DNA of 64,000 nucleotides from Hyphomicrobiales bacterium (GCA_900471815.1 UICE01000002.1:62001-126000); one strand, 5' to 3'. Shown: positions 36,950-47,098, counted from the stretch's first letter. The notes: generated by a model from the letters alone, not told the origin. A program made the numbers and translations.

Positions 36950-37921
36950 CTACCAACGTAGCAGAACTGCACCCCACGTAAAGCCCCCACCCATGGCTTC
37001 AAGCAGCACAACATCACCCTCTTTGATTCGACCGTCCGAAACAGCCGTCTCAAGCGCTAAGGGTACTGAAGCAGCAGAAGTATTTCCGTGTTGGTCAACG
37101 GTTATGACGACCTTTTCGGAAGGCAAATCCAGCTTCTTTGCGGTGGCATCGATAATGCGCTTATTGGCCTGGTGTGGAACAAACCAATCGATATCCGCTG
37201 CTGTAATTCCTGCATCGGAAAGCGATGCTTCAATAACATCCGTGACCATGCCCACGGCATGTTTGAAAACCTCGCGGCCCTCCATGCGAAGGTGACCAAC
37301 AGTCTGCGTCGAGGACGGTCCGCCATCGACATACAACTTTTGCTTGTGGGAGCCATCCGACCGGAGATTGGCTGTCAGTATGCCACGGTCAGAGGTCAAG
37401 CCGCGTCCTTCATTGGCCTCAAGAATCAGAGCACCAGCGCCATCCCCAAAGAGCACGCAGGTGGTGCGGTCATTCCAATCCAGGATGCGCGAAAATGTTT
37501 CAGCGCCTATCACCAGAACACGCTTGGCCATGCCACCGCGAATATAGAGATCGGCTGTTGTAACAGCATAGACAAAGCCGGAGCATACTGCCTGCATGTC
37601 AAAGGCAAACCCATGGGTCATGCCAAGACGGGCCTGAATGTCGACAGCGGAGGCTGGAAACGTATTGTCCGGCGTGGATGTTGCCAGAATGATGAGATCA
37701 ATATCGTCGGGCGTCATTCCCGCATTGTCGAGCGCAGCACGAGCCGCTGCTTCGCCCAGCGTTACAGTTGTCTCGCCCTCGCCTGCAATATATCGCTGAC
37801 GGATGCCTGTACGCTGTACGATCCATTCATCAGTGGTTTCGACAACGCCTTCAAGATCAGCATTTTTTACCAGACGAGCCGGCTTTGCCGACCCTATCCC
37901 TTTGACAACGGAGCGGATCAT
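36950..37921 (-). CDS. fabH: Beta-ketoacyl-ACP synthase III
   Basis: This enzyme starts fatty-acid synthesis by condensing acetyl-CoA with malonyl-ACP. It is 323 residues. The catalytic triad is Cys113 in DMQAVCSGF, His in [12 protein letters not shown] and Asn in [12 protein letters not shown], and the C-terminus is [13 protein letters not shown]. Its start overlaps the plsX stop by 4 bp (ATGA), so translation is coupled. Confidence 0.98.
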   Translation of the reverse strand: MIRSVVKGIGSAKPARLVKNADLEGVVETTDEWIVQRTGIRQRYIAGEGETTVTLGEAAARAALDNAGMTPDDIDLIILATSTPDNTFPASAVDIQARLGMTHGFAFDMQAVCSGFVYAVTTADLYIRGGMAKRVLVIGAETFSRILDWNDRTTCVLFGDGAGALILEANEGRGLTSDRGILTANLRSDGSHKQKLYVDGGPSSTQTVGHLRMEGREVFKHAVGMVTDVIEASLSDAGITAADIDWFVPHQANKRIIDATAKKLDLPSEKVVITVDQHGNTSAASVPLALETAVSDGRIKEGDVVLLEAMGGGFTWGAVLLRW

Positions 37922-39006
37922 TTAATTTCCTGTTGGTCTATTTCAACGTCCGCCTCGGCATCACCCTCACCTTTGAAGGCAACACCGACCGGGCTCTTGT
38001 GAAAGTGGCTCAGATCGGCAGCAATTTTATCCAGCAACCCATTCTTGGCCATGTCGTAACCTACGTCTATGGCAGCAGCAAAGCCGAGAGCATCCGTGCC
38101 GCCATGGCTCTTGATAACAATTCCGTTCAACCCGAGAAACACGCCGCCATTGGTCTTGCGCGGGTCGAGCTTCTCCCGCAGGCGGTCAAACGCGCCCTTG
38201 GCGAAAATATAACCGATCTTTGCCATCAGCGTGCGGCTCATGGCTTCGCGAAGATATTGGGCAAACTGTTTTGCCGTGCCTTCCGCAGCTTTCAACGCGA
38301 TATTACCGGTGAAACCTTCAGTCACAACGACATCAACGGTGCCCTTGCCAATATCATCGCCTTCAACGAAGCCGTAATATTCCAGGCTTGGCAAGGGTAT
38401 CTCACGCAGGATGCGTGCTGCATCCTTCACATCGTCCTGGCCTTTGATCTCCTCAACGCCAACATTCAAAAGACCAATCGTCGGGCGCTTGATCTCGAAC
38501 AGCGCGCGCGCCATGGCAGATCCCATGACGGCATAATCAACAAGCTGCTGGGCATCAGCACCAATGGTTGCACCAATGTCCAGAACAATGCTTTCGCCGC
38601 GAAGTGTTGGCCAAATGCCTGCAATCGCCGGCCTTTCAACACTTGCCATGGTACGCAGGCAAAATTTTGACATGGCCATCAGAGCACCGGTGTTGCCTGC
38701 TGAAACGCAAACATCCGACTCGCCCGTCTTGACCGCTTCAATCGAACGCCACATGGATGACTTCCAGCGGCCATTGCGTAAGGCCTGACTGGGTTTTTCA
38801 TCCATCCGTACCGAGACATCGCAATGATGAAACGTGGACGCTTTGGACAAGGCTTGATGCTTTGCCAAGAGCGGCTGAACTTCTTCTTCGCGCCCGAAAA
38901 TCACAAAGTGGATATCGGGGTGGCGCTCCAGCGCCGTCGCCATGCCGGGAACTACGATCTCAGGACCGAAATCGCCGCCCATGGCGTCAATAGAAATTCT
39001 AATCAC
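37918..39006 (-). CDS. plsX: Phosphate acyltransferase PlsX
   Basis: PlsX makes acyl-phosphate from acyl-ACP at the entry of phospholipid synthesis. It is 362 residues. It starts [18 protein letters not shown], and contains [44 protein letters not shown] and [14 protein letters not shown], all standard. The C-terminal tail is rich in acidic residues. The plsX-fabH-ihfA-merR order is the conserved rhizobial one, with the YceD gene upstream. Confidence 0.98.
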   Translation of the reverse strand: MIRISIDAMGGDFGPEIVVPGMATALERHPDIHFVIFGREEEVQPLLAKHQALSKASTFHHCDVSVRMDEKPSQALRNGRWKSSMWRSIEAVKTGESDVCVSAGNTGALMAMSKFCLRTMASVERPAIAGIWPTLRGESIVLDIGATIGADAQQLVDYAVMGSAMARALFEIKRPTIGLLNVGVEEIKGQDDVKDAARILREIPLPSLEYYGFVEGDDIGKGTVDVVVTEGFTGNIALKAAEGTAKQFAQYLREAMSRTLMAKIGYIFAKGAFDRLREKLDPRKTNGGVFLGLNGIVIKSHGGTDALGFAAAIDVGYDMAKNGLLDKIAADLSHFHKSPVGVAFKGEGDAEADVEIDQQEIK

Positions 39007-39195
39007 TCTTGATTGTCCTGTCCTGTTCAGTTCTTAATGTTTTTTGAAAAGACTCGGCGAAAATAGCCATTTTGCTCGCAGACACAACCGGATTCTAATC
39101 GCAACCGGCTTGCTGGCGACAATAATCGTCAAGTTTCCCCTCACACCTTCATTGAATTTGCCCGCGGGCGAACAAAATCGTCACGGATATGCCAA

Positions 39196-39762
39196 TCAAG
39201 TTTTTTGTTTCCAGTCTTTCAAGCCAGCAAATGGATTGATGGGCTTTTCCTCGGTTCCTTCCGTGCCAAACGTTACCTCCACTGGCGGGGCGGCTTCCGC
39301 CTCGGGCTTACGTGGGTAAGGGTCGATTGCCAACTCGAAAAACTCCTCGGCGATAGCTCCAGCATCCAGACTATCGCCAGAAAATGTCTCCGGTATGTCC
39401 GGACCATCGGCGCTGATTATCAACTCACCATTCTCATCGAGCGGCAGGCGAGCCAGGCGCGAGTCCTGCGGAACGAAAAGGCTATCAATCTCCGCATCGA
39501 TTTTTGCGTCGATAGGCTCAAGGGTAACCACGCAGGATTGAACAATATCGGCTTTAACCCTGCCGCGAATACGGATACCGTCCTTCTTCCAAGGAACGAT
39601 CTGCAAATCTGCCTTGAAGGATTTTACATCCTCGAGTTCGTGAAAATCGCGCAACGCATCGCGCTCTTTGCTCTCCGCTTCGATTTTAATTGTCAGGCCC
39701 TTTTGCGGCAATCGCTTGACCTGAACCGGAAAACTCAAAGCCCCATCCATTTTTCTAGCCAT
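39196..39762 (-). CDS. YceD/DUF177 family protein
   Basis: A 188-residue cytosolic protein. The middle block ADIVQSCVVTLEPIDAKIDAEIDSLFVP has the conserved C-V-x-T-L-E-P of the YceD family, and the acidic stretch before AEEFFELAIDPYPRKP is also characteristic. YceD has been linked to ribosome and 23S rRNA biogenesis. The start at 39762 (MARKMDG) lies 10 bp after the upstream chaperone gene; frames extending to 40026 overlap that gene and are unlikely. Usually rpmF follows; here plsX does. Confidence 0.88.
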   Translation of the reverse strand: MARKMDGALSFPVQVKRLPQKGLTIKIEAESKERDALRDFHELEDVKSFKADLQIVPWKKDGIRIRGRVKADIVQSCVVTLEPIDAKIDAEIDSLFVPQDSRLARLPLDENGELIISADGPDIPETFSGDSLDAGAIAEEFFELAIDPYPRKPEAEAAPPVEVTFGTEGTEEKPINPFAGLKDWKQKT

Positions 39763-39772
39763 TGAGGTCTCC

Positions 39773-40336
39773 TTAATCTCTCTGTCCGGGCAGTGTGGTC
39801 GCGGCATCGGGAAATATAACTTTTCCACTCGCCAAAACGTCGTCTGGCTGCGTTTCCAGCAGTAATACCACCTGTTCCACGTAATTTGCCAGCGCCACGC
39901 CGCCGCCAATCCAATCAACACTATCTGGACGTATATTGCGCGCCAGGGCAGTTGCCAGCTCGGTCTGATTGTTGTTTTCGAGCGCCCTATCATAAGACTC
40001 GACACGGCCATAAAACATTCGCGCAAGTTTCTTCATGCGTTTTGGCACACCGGAATCGCCAATTCCGAGTTCTCTCAACGAATGATCAACATCGCGGAAG
40101 AACTCATCGGTGACTTCCTGCCCGATTGATTTCAACGCGTCATTCCTGCCCTTGATGCGCCGGATAAACAGGAAAATGTGCAGAGACAGCATTTCATAGC
40201 GGCCTAAGGGTGAATCGGGCACGCCAATGTCCGAATAAAAATAGGGCTGCCGCGCCGCCGCCACGATTGTTTCGTAGATGGCAATCGTTATCGCCTCATT
40301 TGCCTTGGCCTTGCGGCTGAATAAACTGAGAATCAT
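39773..40336 (-). CDS. Ubiquinol-cytochrome c chaperone (CBP3-like)
   Basis: A 187-residue protein of the CBP3/UQCC1 family, which helps assemble cytochrome b of complex III. Family stretches are YETIVAAARQPYFYSDIGVPDSPLGRYEMLSLH, DEFFRDVDHSLRELGIGDSGVPKRMKKL and FYGRVESYDRAL (regions cited; key residues are the PFYSD-like and D-x-L-R-E-x-G-I-G-D motifs). The start at 40336 (MILSLFSRK) fits the family. It is divergent from bamE and probably leads the yceD-plsX-fabH run. Confidence 0.9.
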   Translation of the reverse strand: MILSLFSRKAKANEAITIAIYETIVAAARQPYFYSDIGVPDSPLGRYEMLSLHIFLFIRRIKGRNDALKSIGQEVTDEFFRDVDHSLRELGIGDSGVPKRMKKLARMFYGRVESYDRALENNNQTELATALARNIRPDSVDWIGGGVALANYVEQVVLLLETQPDDVLASGKVIFPDAATTLPGQRD

Positions 40337-40448
40337 TAATTGGGCTTTCGCTTGAACCGGGGACACAACACGAGTCGCGTGTTGCATCGGACTTCAAGGT
40401 GGTTTACCGAAGTTCTGCGGGCAGCGAAAGACTTGCGCCCACTTTGAA

Positions 40449-40967
40449 ATGGAGATGTCGTTGCTGCAGCGGATTTTCAAGACCCATAGTTCACGCGGAT
40501 ATTTTCTCGCGGGAACTTTCGTTTTGGCTACAGGACTTGCCGGTTGCAATACCGCAAGCCTCAATCCTTCGGAAACATTGAGCCAAGGCTATGTCCTCGA
40601 CGAGAAGACGCTTGAGTTCGTTCCTGTCGGATCAAGCCGCGAACAAGTCATTCTCTCGCTCGGCAGCCCGTCGACAACCGCGACCTTCGACAATGAAGTA
40701 TTCTACTATATTTCACAGAAGCGGCACCGCAGCGTGGCTTTCATGCAGCCCAAGGTTACGGACCGGCGCATCCTTGCTGTCTACTTTGACAAGGATAGCA
40801 AGGTTTCCAGCATCGCCAATTACGGCCTGCAGGATGGCAAGGTTTTTGACTTCATCAGCAGAACCACACCGACAGGCGGTAAAGACCTGACCTTCCTCGG
40901 CCAGCTACTGCAAGGCGTAGGCAAGGCTCCGCCATCCCTTGGCGGTGGCGGACCAACCGGTCAATAG
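40449..40967 (+). CDS. bamE: Outer-membrane assembly lipoprotein BamE (SmpA/OmlA)
   Basis: A 172-residue lipoprotein. The signal peptide ends ATGLAGCNTAS, with Cys33 as the lipidation site. The SmpA/OmlA domain follows: FVPVGSSREQVILSLGSPSTTATFDNEVFYYIS and ILAVYFDKDSKVSSIANYGL. A Gly/Pro-rich tail of about 20 residues is an alphaproteobacterial extra. BamE stabilises the BamA outer-membrane insertase. Two in-frame ATGs (40449 and 40455) are equally possible starts. A strong bidirectional terminator follows. Confidence 0.93.
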   Translation: MEMSLLQRIFKTHSSRGYFLAGTFVLATGLAGCNTASLNPSETLSQGYVLDEKTLEFVPVGSSREQVILSLGSPSTTATFDNEVFYYISQKRHRSVAFMQPKVTDRRILAVYFDKDSKVSSIANYGLQDGKVFDFISRTTPTGGKDLTFLGQLLQGVGKAPPSLGGGGPTGQ

Positions 40968-40982
40968 AATTTCAAGCAAACA

Positions 40983-41015
40983 AAAACCCGCGAAACAGCA
41001 TGTTTCGCGGGTTTT
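40983..41015. terminator. Bidirectional terminator between bamE and hppA
   Basis: A perfect 15-bp stem (AAAACCCGCGAAACA / TGTTTCGCGGGTTTT) with a 3-nt loop lies between the two converging genes. T-runs follow on the plus strand and precede as A-runs for the minus strand, so it serves both. Confidence 0.9.
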
Positions 41016-41049
41016 TTATTATCAAGATTTGGAGCGTTTCAAATCAAAG

Positions 41050-43206
41050 CTAGCCGTGTGCGAGCACCGCAAGCAAAAGCAAAGCCACGATATTGGTGAT
41101 CTTGATTGCCGGGTTGACGGCTGGACCGGCAGTATCCTTGTAAGGATCACCGACGGTATCACCCGTGACAGATGCCTTGTGGGCATCGGAGCCCTTGAGG
41201 TGCCGGACACCGTCCTTATCGACAAAACCGTCCTCGAAGGACTTTTTCGCATTATCCCAAGCGCCACCACCGGAAGTCATCGAGATGGCCACGAAGATGC
41301 CATTGATGATCACACCGAGAAGAGAAGCGCCGAGCGCAGCAAAAGCTGAAGCCTTCGAACCGGAAATGAGCAGCACGCCGAAATAAACGACGAGCGGCGC
41401 AAGAACCGGCAGGAGTGACGGGATCACCATTTCCTTGATGGCAGCACGCGTGAGGATATCCACCGCGCGGGCGTAATCCGGCCGCTCAGTGCCTGCCATG
41501 ATGCCGGGCTTTTCGCGGAACTGGCGACGAACCTCTTCGACAACAGAACCCGCTGCACGCCCCACGGCCGTCATCGCAATACCACCGAAGAGGTAAGGGA
41601 TAAGACCACCGAAGATCAGGCCGGCCACCACATAGGGATTGGACAGCTCGAACGATACTGCGCCGATTCCCTTGAAGTAAGAGAAAGCAGTTGATCCAGC
41701 CTTATCGGCCTCAGCAATGAAGAACTTCAAATCATTGGAGTAGGCAGCGAAGAGGACAAGCGCACCCAGACCTGCCGAGCCAATGGCATAGCCCTTGGTG
41801 ACAGCCTTCGTTGTATTGCCGACCGCATCCAGCGCATCAGTGGATTTGCGAACCTCCGGGTCAAGTCCGGCCATTTCGGCGATACCACCGGCATTGTCGG
41901 TGACAGGACCAAATGCATCCAGCGCAACGATCATGCCAGCAATGCCGAGCATGGCAGTGACCGCAATACCCGTCCCAAACAAACCGGCCAGCTGGTAGGT
42001 CCAGATGATACCGCCAACAATAACCAATGCCGGCAGAGCAGTCGATTCAAGCGATACGGCAAGACCCTGGATCACGTTCGTTCCGTGACCCGTGACCGAA
42101 GCCTGAGCGATTGAATTGACGGGGCGTTTGTTGGTCCCGGTGTAATATTCGGTAATCACGACGATCAGCGCCGTGACGACCAGACCAAGAATTCCGCAAT
42201 AGAACAGATTGAGCCCTGTAATGCTCTGGCCATCTACCGTACCAACCTCACCCCAACCGATAGTTGCCCACGTCGCCAATGCAAGACCGACAATCGACAG
42301 AAGACCTGTCACGATCAGCCCCTTATACAAGGCGCCCATGATGGAATTATTGGCTCCAAGCTTGACGAAGAAAGTACCCGCAATTGAAGTGAGGATACAG
42401 GCTCCACAGATCGCCAGCGGGTAGAGCATGACACTGCTCAATACTGGCGTTGCTGCAAAGAAGATCGCACCGAGAACCATTGTCGCAACAATCGTTACCG
42501 CATAGGTTTCAAACAGGTCAGCGGCCATACCAGCGCAATCGCCGACATTATCGCCAACATTATCGGCGATGGTTGCCGGGTTGCGTGGATCGTCTTCGGG
42601 AATACCGGCTTCAACCTTGCCAACAAGATCGCCGCCGACATCCGCACCCTTGGTGAAAATACCGCCGCCGAGACGCGCAAAGATAGAGATGAGCGAAGCC
42701 CCGAAGCCCAGCGATACCAGTGCATCGATGACTGTGCGGTCTGCCGGAGAATAGCCGAGAAGCCCGGTGAGCACCCAATAATAGACTGCAACGCCAAGCA
42801 GAGCGAGGCCCGCAACCAGCATGCCGGTGATAGCACCGGATTTGAACGCGATCTCAAGCCCTGCTGCCAGGCTGCGCGAAGCCGCCTGTGCCGTTCGCAC
42901 ATTCGCGCGAACCGAGACGTGCATGCCTATGAAACCTGCCAGACCCGAGAGCACCGCTCCAATGAGGAAGCCGATAGCGGCTGTACCTGTAAGCAGGAAC
43001 CAGACCGCTATGAATACGACCACGCCGACAATGGCGATCGTGGTATATTGACGTGTGAGATATGCCTGTGCGCCTTCTCGAATTGCACCGGCGATTTCTT
43101 GCATGCGCGCATTGCCCTGGTCCGCAGCAAGCACCGATTTGGTAGCTAGAACCGCATAGACGATGGACAGCAGACCGCAGGCAATGACCAAAAACAGTAT
43201 TGTCAT
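41050..43206 (-). CDS. hppA: Membrane proton-translocating pyrophosphatase
   Basis: A 718-residue, about 16-helix pump that couples PPi hydrolysis to H+ export. The catalytic loop [23 protein letters not shown] and following [19 protein letters not shown] bind Mg-PPi; [14 protein letters not shown] and the C-terminal [17 protein letters not shown] are also conserved. The GNTTKA motif has Lys where K+-dependent enzymes have Ala, so this should be the potassium-independent class. It is transcribed alone, with an unusual GC-rich leader. Confidence 0.98.
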   Translation of the reverse strand: MTILFLVIACGLLSIVYAVLATKSVLAADQGNARMQEIAGAIREGAQAYLTRQYTTIAIVGVVVFIAVWFLLTGTAAIGFLIGAVLSGLAGFIGMHVSVRANVRTAQAASRSLAAGLEIAFKSGAITGMLVAGLALLGVAVYYWVLTGLLGYSPADRTVIDALVSLGFGASLISIFARLGGGIFTKGADVGGDLVGKVEAGIPEDDPRNPATIADNVGDNVGDCAGMAADLFETYAVTIVATMVLGAIFFAATPVLSSVMLYPLAICGACILTSIAGTFFVKLGANNSIMGALYKGLIVTGLLSIVGLALATWATIGWGEVGTVDGQSITGLNLFYCGILGLVVTALIVVITEYYTGTNKRPVNSIAQASVTGHGTNVIQGLAVSLESTALPALVIVGGIIWTYQLAGLFGTGIAVTAMLGIAGMIVALDAFGPVTDNAGGIAEMAGLDPEVRKSTDALDAVGNTTKAVTKGYAIGSAGLGALVLFAAYSNDLKFFIAEADKAGSTAFSYFKGIGAVSFELSNPYVVAGLIFGGLIPYLFGGIAMTAVGRAAGSVVEEVRRQFREKPGIMAGTERPDYARAVDILTRAAIKEMVIPSLLPVLAPLVVYFGVLLISGSKASAFAALGASLLGVIINGIFVAISMTSGGGAWDNAKKSFEDGFVDKDGVRHLKGSDAHKASVTGDTVGDPYKDTAGPAVNPAIKITNIVALLLLAVLAHG

Positions 43207-43300
43207 GCCACTCCCTCAGATTTGACCGGAAAACCCCTCCCCGGGTCAGGTTCAGTACGGCACACGCAGCTGCCAGGCCGGCAGAAACGCGACCGCATGT
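43207..43300 (-). promoter_or_regulatory. GC-rich, possibly structured hppA leader
   Basis: The 90 bp upstream of hppA on the minus strand contain a small hairpin CTGCC-GGCCT-GGCAG (near 43270-43285) and a second possible one with GACC...GGTC arms just before the start. The segment is clearly more G/C-rich than the DNA upstream. No known riboswitch class fits. Structure and function are inferred from composition and symmetry only. Confidence 0.35.
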
Positions 43301-43440
43301 GTAAGGAGTAACGAAGCAAATGCGAAAACGTCAAGGTCTTTCGTATCCGGATCAAAACGATAGACCAAAGTAGGGATTGCTGGCAGGGAAATGGCGCGGC
43401 AATCTATGTGGGGAAATGGCTAGGAAGGGTATCCATTAGC

Positions 43441-43773
43441 GTGATCTACAATGAACGGATCAAACTATTTGCTACATTCCTGAATAGTGTGGGTGTCGCG
43501 ATATTGGCTGTAGGAGGATTGGCACCCCTGATAACCAGCCTCAACGGGCAAACCGGCCCGACATTATTTATTTCTTTTATGAGCGCCGTTAGTTTTCTGA
43601 CTGCTATTGCCTTACATAGCAAGCCGCTTCCTGAAGAGGATGAAACAGTGACAACCTTACAAATGATCTCATTTATGATTATGCCTGCGGCTGGCCTGTT
43701 GCTCGCAGGTGCTGTCTTTTTATATGACTGGAGATATCCGGCAAAGCATCAGCATCGCCGCGATATGAAGTAG
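43441..43773 (+). CDS. Hypothetical small membrane protein
   Basis: A 111-residue protein that I do not recognise, with about three hydrophobic helices: VGVAILAVGGLAPLITSL, LFISFMSAVSFLTAIAL and MISFMIMPAAGLLLAGAVFLYDW. A basic tail (PAKHQHRRDMK) follows. The GTG at 43441 (VIYNERIKLFATF) has AGGAAGGG upstream; a GTG at 43408 would add 11 residues. It is convergent with nusB and divergent from hppA, more A/T-rich than both, and may be a recent addition. Confidence 0.6.
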   Translation: MIYNERIKLFATFLNSVGVAILAVGGLAPLITSLNGQTGPTLFISFMSAVSFLTAIALHSKPLPEEDETVTTLQMISFMIMPAAGLLLAGAVFLYDWRYPAKHQHRRDMK

Positions 43774-44280
43774 TCAGCGTTTCGGGCCTTTGACGCCCTT
43801 GCTCTCACCCCGAAGCTCAAAAGCGAGGCGATCCAGAACGGCATTGACCAGCTTCGGCTCATCTTCCGAATAGAATGCCTTGGCGATGTCAACATATTCC
43901 GAAACGATAACGGCAGTTGGCACATCGGCCTTGCCGCGAAGTTCCCAAATTCCGGCACGCAAAATAGCGCGCAATGTGGAATCAAGTCGCGATAGCGGCC
44001 AGTCTTCGGTCAATGCCTGCCTGATCATGGGATCAAGTATTGTTTGATCGGCCACAACGCCGGATACAATACCTCTGAACCATTGCGGGTCAGCATCCAG
44101 ATATTGCTTTCCGTCTACTTCCTTGCCAAGCCGATGCGCCTCATATTCAGCAACGACTTCCAGCACGCCGGTTCCAGCTACATCCATCTGATAAAGCGCC
44201 TGTACAGCTGCAAGCCGCGCAACGCCACGCTTGTTTGCGGTCTTTACCGCCGGGGTCTGTCCATCGTTAGAGTTGACCAT
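43774..44280 (-). CDS. nusB: Transcription antitermination factor NusB
   Basis: A 168-residue all-helical RNA-binding protein of the rRNA antitermination complex. It has [19 protein letters not shown] near the start, then [22 protein letters not shown] and [32 protein letters not shown], with the conserved F-x-N-A/VLD end. It follows ribH by 3 bp, the usual ribH-nusB linkage. Confidence 0.97.
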   Translation of the reverse strand: MVNSNDGQTPAVKTANKRGVARLAAVQALYQMDVAGTGVLEVVAEYEAHRLGKEVDGKQYLDADPQWFRGIVSGVVADQTILDPMIRQALTEDWPLSRLDSTLRAILRAGIWELRGKADVPTAVIVSEYVDIAKAFYSEDEPKLVNAVLDRLAFELRGESKGVKGPKR

Positions 44281-44283
44281 GGT

Positions 44284-44745
44284 TCAGGCTCCGAGCTTAT
44301 CCTTGAGGGCAATCATTGTCAGCGCTGCGCGGGCGGCAAAGCCACCCTTATCCTTGTCTTCGCGGCGCGCGCGAACCCAAGCCTGTTCCTCGTTTTCAAC
44401 AGTCAGGATTCCATTGCCAATGGCGATGCTTTCAGCCACAGCCAGATCCATCAGGGCCCGGCATGATTCATTGGCGACGATATCAAAATGGTAAGTCTCG
44501 CCGCGGATAACGGTGCCGAGTGCCACGAAGCCATCATATTTCTTGCCGCCATCTTCGGCACCATCAAGGGCAAAAGAAATGACGGCGGGCACTTCAAGCG
44601 CGCCTGGAACAGTCACAACATCATAGGTCGCATTGGCTTCATCCAGCGCAAGCTTGGCGCCGTTCAGCAATGCATCGGACAGTTCTTCATAGAAACGTGC
44701 TTCCACAATCAGTAGATGTGGCGCACGCGCCTTGTTTTTGGACAT
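44284..44745 (-). CDS. ribH: 6,7-dimethyl-8-ribityllumazine synthase
   Basis: A 153-residue enzyme that condenses the pyrimidine intermediate with dihydroxybutanone phosphate, the penultimate riboflavin step. [32 protein letters not shown] and [19 protein letters not shown] (with the catalytic His) are all present. A 145-bp gap with two palindromes separates it from ribE. Confidence 0.97.
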   Translation of the reverse strand: MSKNKARAPHLLIVEARFYEELSDALLNGAKLALDEANATYDVVTVPGALEVPAVISFALDGAEDGGKKYDGFVALGTVIRGETYHFDIVANESCRALMDLAVAESIAIGNGILTVENEEQAWVRARREDKDKGGFAARAALTMIALKDKLGA

Positions 44746-44789
44746 GCTCGCTCCAGGAATTTTGATCGGCTAAGGCCGATTGTGTCGTC

Positions 44790-44832
44790 CCAGATCGCTA
44801 TACGCCCTTACGGGCGCAAAGTGGCGATCTGG
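44790..44832. repeat. Long hairpin in the ribE-ribH gap
   Basis: CCAGATCGC and GCGATCTGG form a perfect 9-bp outer stem; CGCCC and GGGCG form an inner stem. On the plus strand it is followed by CTTTTGTTTG. It lies 12 bp before the second palindrome at 44845 and may be part of the same mosaic repeat, interrupting an otherwise tight operon. Confidence 0.7.
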
Positions 44833-44844
44833 CTTTTGTTTGTC

Positions 44845-44889
44845 GCATCGGATGATCCGAAAACCGGATTCCACTTTTCGGTTCGATGC
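44845..44889. repeat. Rhizobial intergenic palindrome, copy B
   Basis: Nested arms GCATCG/CGATGC and CCGAAAA/TTTTCGG surround CCGGATTCCAC. The centre is the same as in copy A (36336-36378), over about 22 identical bases. It abuts the ribE stop codon. Confidence 0.75.
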
Positions 44890-44890
44890 T

Positions 44891-45505
44891 TTAGGCTGAT
44901 TTAGGATATTCTGCAAGTCGGGCAGCATATCGAGCCATCTGATCAATCTCGATATTAATTCTGTCTCCGACCTTACGGTCGCCCCAGGTGGTAACTTCCA
45001 GTGAGTGACGGATGAGGAGAACGTCAAACTCATTGCCATTCACCGCGTTGACTGTCAGCGACGTGCCGTCGAGCGCCACGGAACCTTTTGGTGCAATGAA
45101 GCGTGCAAGGTGTTCCGGGACACGCAAGGTAAAGCGAACGGCGTCGCCCTCCTCTTCACGCTTGATCAGGTCAGCCATGGCATCTACATGGCCTGAAACG
45201 AGATGACCACCCATTTCATCGCCAAGCTTTAGCGAGCGCTCCAGATTGATACGCGTGCCAGTCTTCCAATCGGCAATGCTGGTCAGGCGTAGCGCTTCTT
45301 CCCACGCTTCAACCTCAAACCAGCGGGCATTGGAGCCTTTTTCCGGCAATGTTGTTACGGTCAGGCAAACACCCGAACAGGAAATGGATGCGCCGATCTC
45401 GATCGTCTCGGGATCGTAATTGGTTTCAATACGCAGCAATACACCTTCATTAAGTGGCTTGATCTGTCCGACCTTGCCAATATCGGTAACAATTCCCGTG
45501 AACAT
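44891..45505 (-). CDS. ribE: Riboflavin synthase, alpha chain
   Basis: A 204-residue enzyme with the expected two homologous lumazine-binding barrels. MFTGIVTDIGKVGQI opens the first, with SCSGVCLTV; the second has GHLVSGHVDAMADL and SVALDGTSLTVNAV. It dismutates two lumazines to riboflavin. It lies 10 bp downstream of ribD in the nrdR-ribD-ribE run. Confidence 0.96.
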   Translation of the reverse strand: MFTGIVTDIGKVGQIKPLNEGVLLRIETNYDPETIEIGASISCSGVCLTVTTLPEKGSNARWFEVEAWEEALRLTSIADWKTGTRINLERSLKLGDEMGGHLVSGHVDAMADLIKREEEGDAVRFTLRVPEHLARFIAPKGSVALDGTSLTVNAVNGNEFDVLLIRHSLEVTTWGDRKVGDRINIEIDQMARYAARLAEYPKSA

Positions 45506-45515
45506 TCGCGGCTCC

Positions 45516-46610
45516 TTAAAGCGGTCTTACATACTCGCTGTAGCGGTCGTCGCCGAAGCGGGATTCGTACAACAGCTTGAATTCATGAGCCATATGGGAG
45601 CGCAGGTCGGGGGCTGCAACCCCACCCTCACCAAGCTCCACGGGACCTTCAAACAGCACGATGCGGTCAACCAGTTTTTCTTCGAGGAACGAGGCAGCCA
45701 CCACTGCCCCGCCCTCGACGATCAATGTCGAAATGCCTTGCGCGGCAAGATCATCCATCAATTCCGGGAGAGCTGTTGTTCCGCAATCGGTTTCAGTTGC
45801 TAGAATTTTGCATCCTGCTGCAATGAGCGCTTGCCGTTTGGCAGGGTCCGCATCTGCTCTGGCGGCAATCCACACCGGTACAGTTGCAGCTGTTTTAACC
45901 AACTCGCTGTCCATCGGAATCCGCAGATGGCTATCGAGGACAATCCTGATCGGCGAGCGATGTTCCAGCCCAGCCAAGCGGCAGGTCAGCTGCGGGTTAT
46001 CCGCGAGCACAGTTCCGATGCCAACCAGGATGGCGTCAGTCTCGGCACGCATGACATGCGCCTGTGCTCTCGAAATGGGACCACTTATCGCTATTTGACC
46101 CTCACCTTTCCTCCCGATGAATCCATCGGTAGAAAGCCCAAGTTTTAGAGTCGCTTCCGGGCGTTTCCTGGAAGATCGAATCAAGTATCCGGCCAGTTCA
46201 TCAGCTGCTTCTTCGGCAAGCACACCCGTTACTACCTCAATGCCCGCATCCCGCAAAATAGCGTAGCCTTTGCCGGCCACCCGATCGTCAGGATCATTCG
46301 CGGCCGATACAACGCGGGTTATGCCCGCAGTGACCAGCGCATTGGCACAGGGCGGCGTTTTGCCGTGATGAGCGCAAGGTTCAAGCGTGACGTAAGCTGT
46401 TGCGCCGCGTGAATGTTCGCCTGCTTCAAGCAAGGCCTGCGTTTCCGCATGGGGACGTCCGCCAATTGCCGTGACACCGCGCCCGACAATCACATTGTCC
46501 TTGACGATAAGCGTGGCGACAGAAGGATTGGTGCCGGTCAGTCCATGATGGCGGCGCGAAAAACGAATAGCCGCAGCCATATAGCGGCGATCAAGTGCAG
46601 TTGCTGCCAT
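45516..46610 (-). CDS. ribD: Bifunctional riboflavin biosynthesis protein RibD
   Basis: A 364-residue fusion. The N-terminal deaminase (about 1-145) has GGRPHAETQALLEAGEHSRGATAYVTLEPCAHHGKTPPC with the zinc ligands His, Cys and Cys (region cited). The C-terminal reductase has LKLGLSTDGFIGRKGEG, DAILVGIGTVLADNPQL and LIVEGGAVVAASFLEEKLVD. It carries out the second and third riboflavin steps. The ATG at 46610 lies 5 bp after the nrdR stop; a TTG at 46619 would overlap. Confidence 0.96.
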   Translation of the reverse strand: MAATALDRRYMAAAIRFSRRHHGLTGTNPSVATLIVKDNVIVGRGVTAIGGRPHAETQALLEAGEHSRGATAYVTLEPCAHHGKTPPCANALVTAGITRVVSAANDPDDRVAGKGYAILRDAGIEVVTGVLAEEAADELAGYLIRSSRKRPEATLKLGLSTDGFIGRKGEGQIAISGPISRAQAHVMRAETDAILVGIGTVLADNPQLTCRLAGLEHRSPIRIVLDSHLRIPMDSELVKTAATVPVWIAARADADPAKRQALIAAGCKILATETDCGTTALPELMDDLAAQGISTLIVEGGAVVAASFLEEKLVDRIVLFEGPVELGEGGVAAPDLRSHMAHEFKLLYESRFGDDRYSEYVRPL

Positions 46611-46615
46611 GGGGA

Positions 46616-47098
46616 TCAATCGTCCTCAATCGGGCCAGTTGCGATATCGCTCGCGGTAATTTCATCGATGACGTCATGGAAGTCCTTGGCTTCGCTGAAA
46701 TTGCGATAAACCGAGGCAAAGCGGATATAGGCAATGTCATCAATGCCTTTGAGCGCGTCCATGACAAGACGGCCAATCTCGTCGGAGCTTACTTCCGGTT
46801 CACCCGAGCTTTCCAACTGGCGTACAATGCCCGAGACAGCCCGCTCAACCCGTTCCTGATCCACCTCACGCTTGCGCAAGGCGACTTCGACGGAACGCAT
46901 AAGCTTATCCCGGTCGAATGGAACGCGGCGGCCGCTTTTCTTGATGACGGAAAGATCGCGCAACTGCACGCGTTCGAAGGTCGTGAACCTTCCACCACAC
47001 ACCGTGCAAATACGTCGCCTGCGAATGACAGCCCCATCCTCCGCAGGACGGGAATCTTTCACTTGAGTATCTTCAGACTGGCAATATGGACAACGCAT
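46616..47098 (-). CDS. nrdR: Transcriptional repressor NrdR
   Basis: A 160-residue ATP/dATP-sensing repressor of ribonucleotide reductase genes. The start [18 protein letters not shown] opens the zinc ribbon (CPYC...[12 protein letters not shown]), followed by the ATP-cone with [27 protein letters not shown]. The start at 47098 matches the family start; a frame to 47131 adds a Ser-rich stretch not seen elsewhere. It leads the riboflavin genes, as in most rhizobia. Confidence 0.96.
   Translation of the reverse strand: MRCPYCQSEDTQVKDSRPAEDGAVIRRRRICTVCGGRFTTFERVQLRDLSVIKKSGRRVPFDRDKLMRSVEVALRKREVDQERVERAVSGIVRQLESSGEPEVSSDEIGRLVMDALKGIDDIAYIRFASVYRNFSEAKDFHDVIDEITASDIATGPIEDD

Noticed and set aside
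43225-43260. TPP riboswitch or SRP RNA in the hppA leader
   Set aside because: A TGAACCTGA stretch recalls the TPP core and GGTCAGG recalls SRP RNA, but the remaining conserved parts of both are absent and hppA has no link to thiamine.
44746-47098. FMN riboswitch controlling the rib genes
   Set aside because: No RFN-type conserved blocks were found upstream of nrdR-ribD, ribE or ribH.
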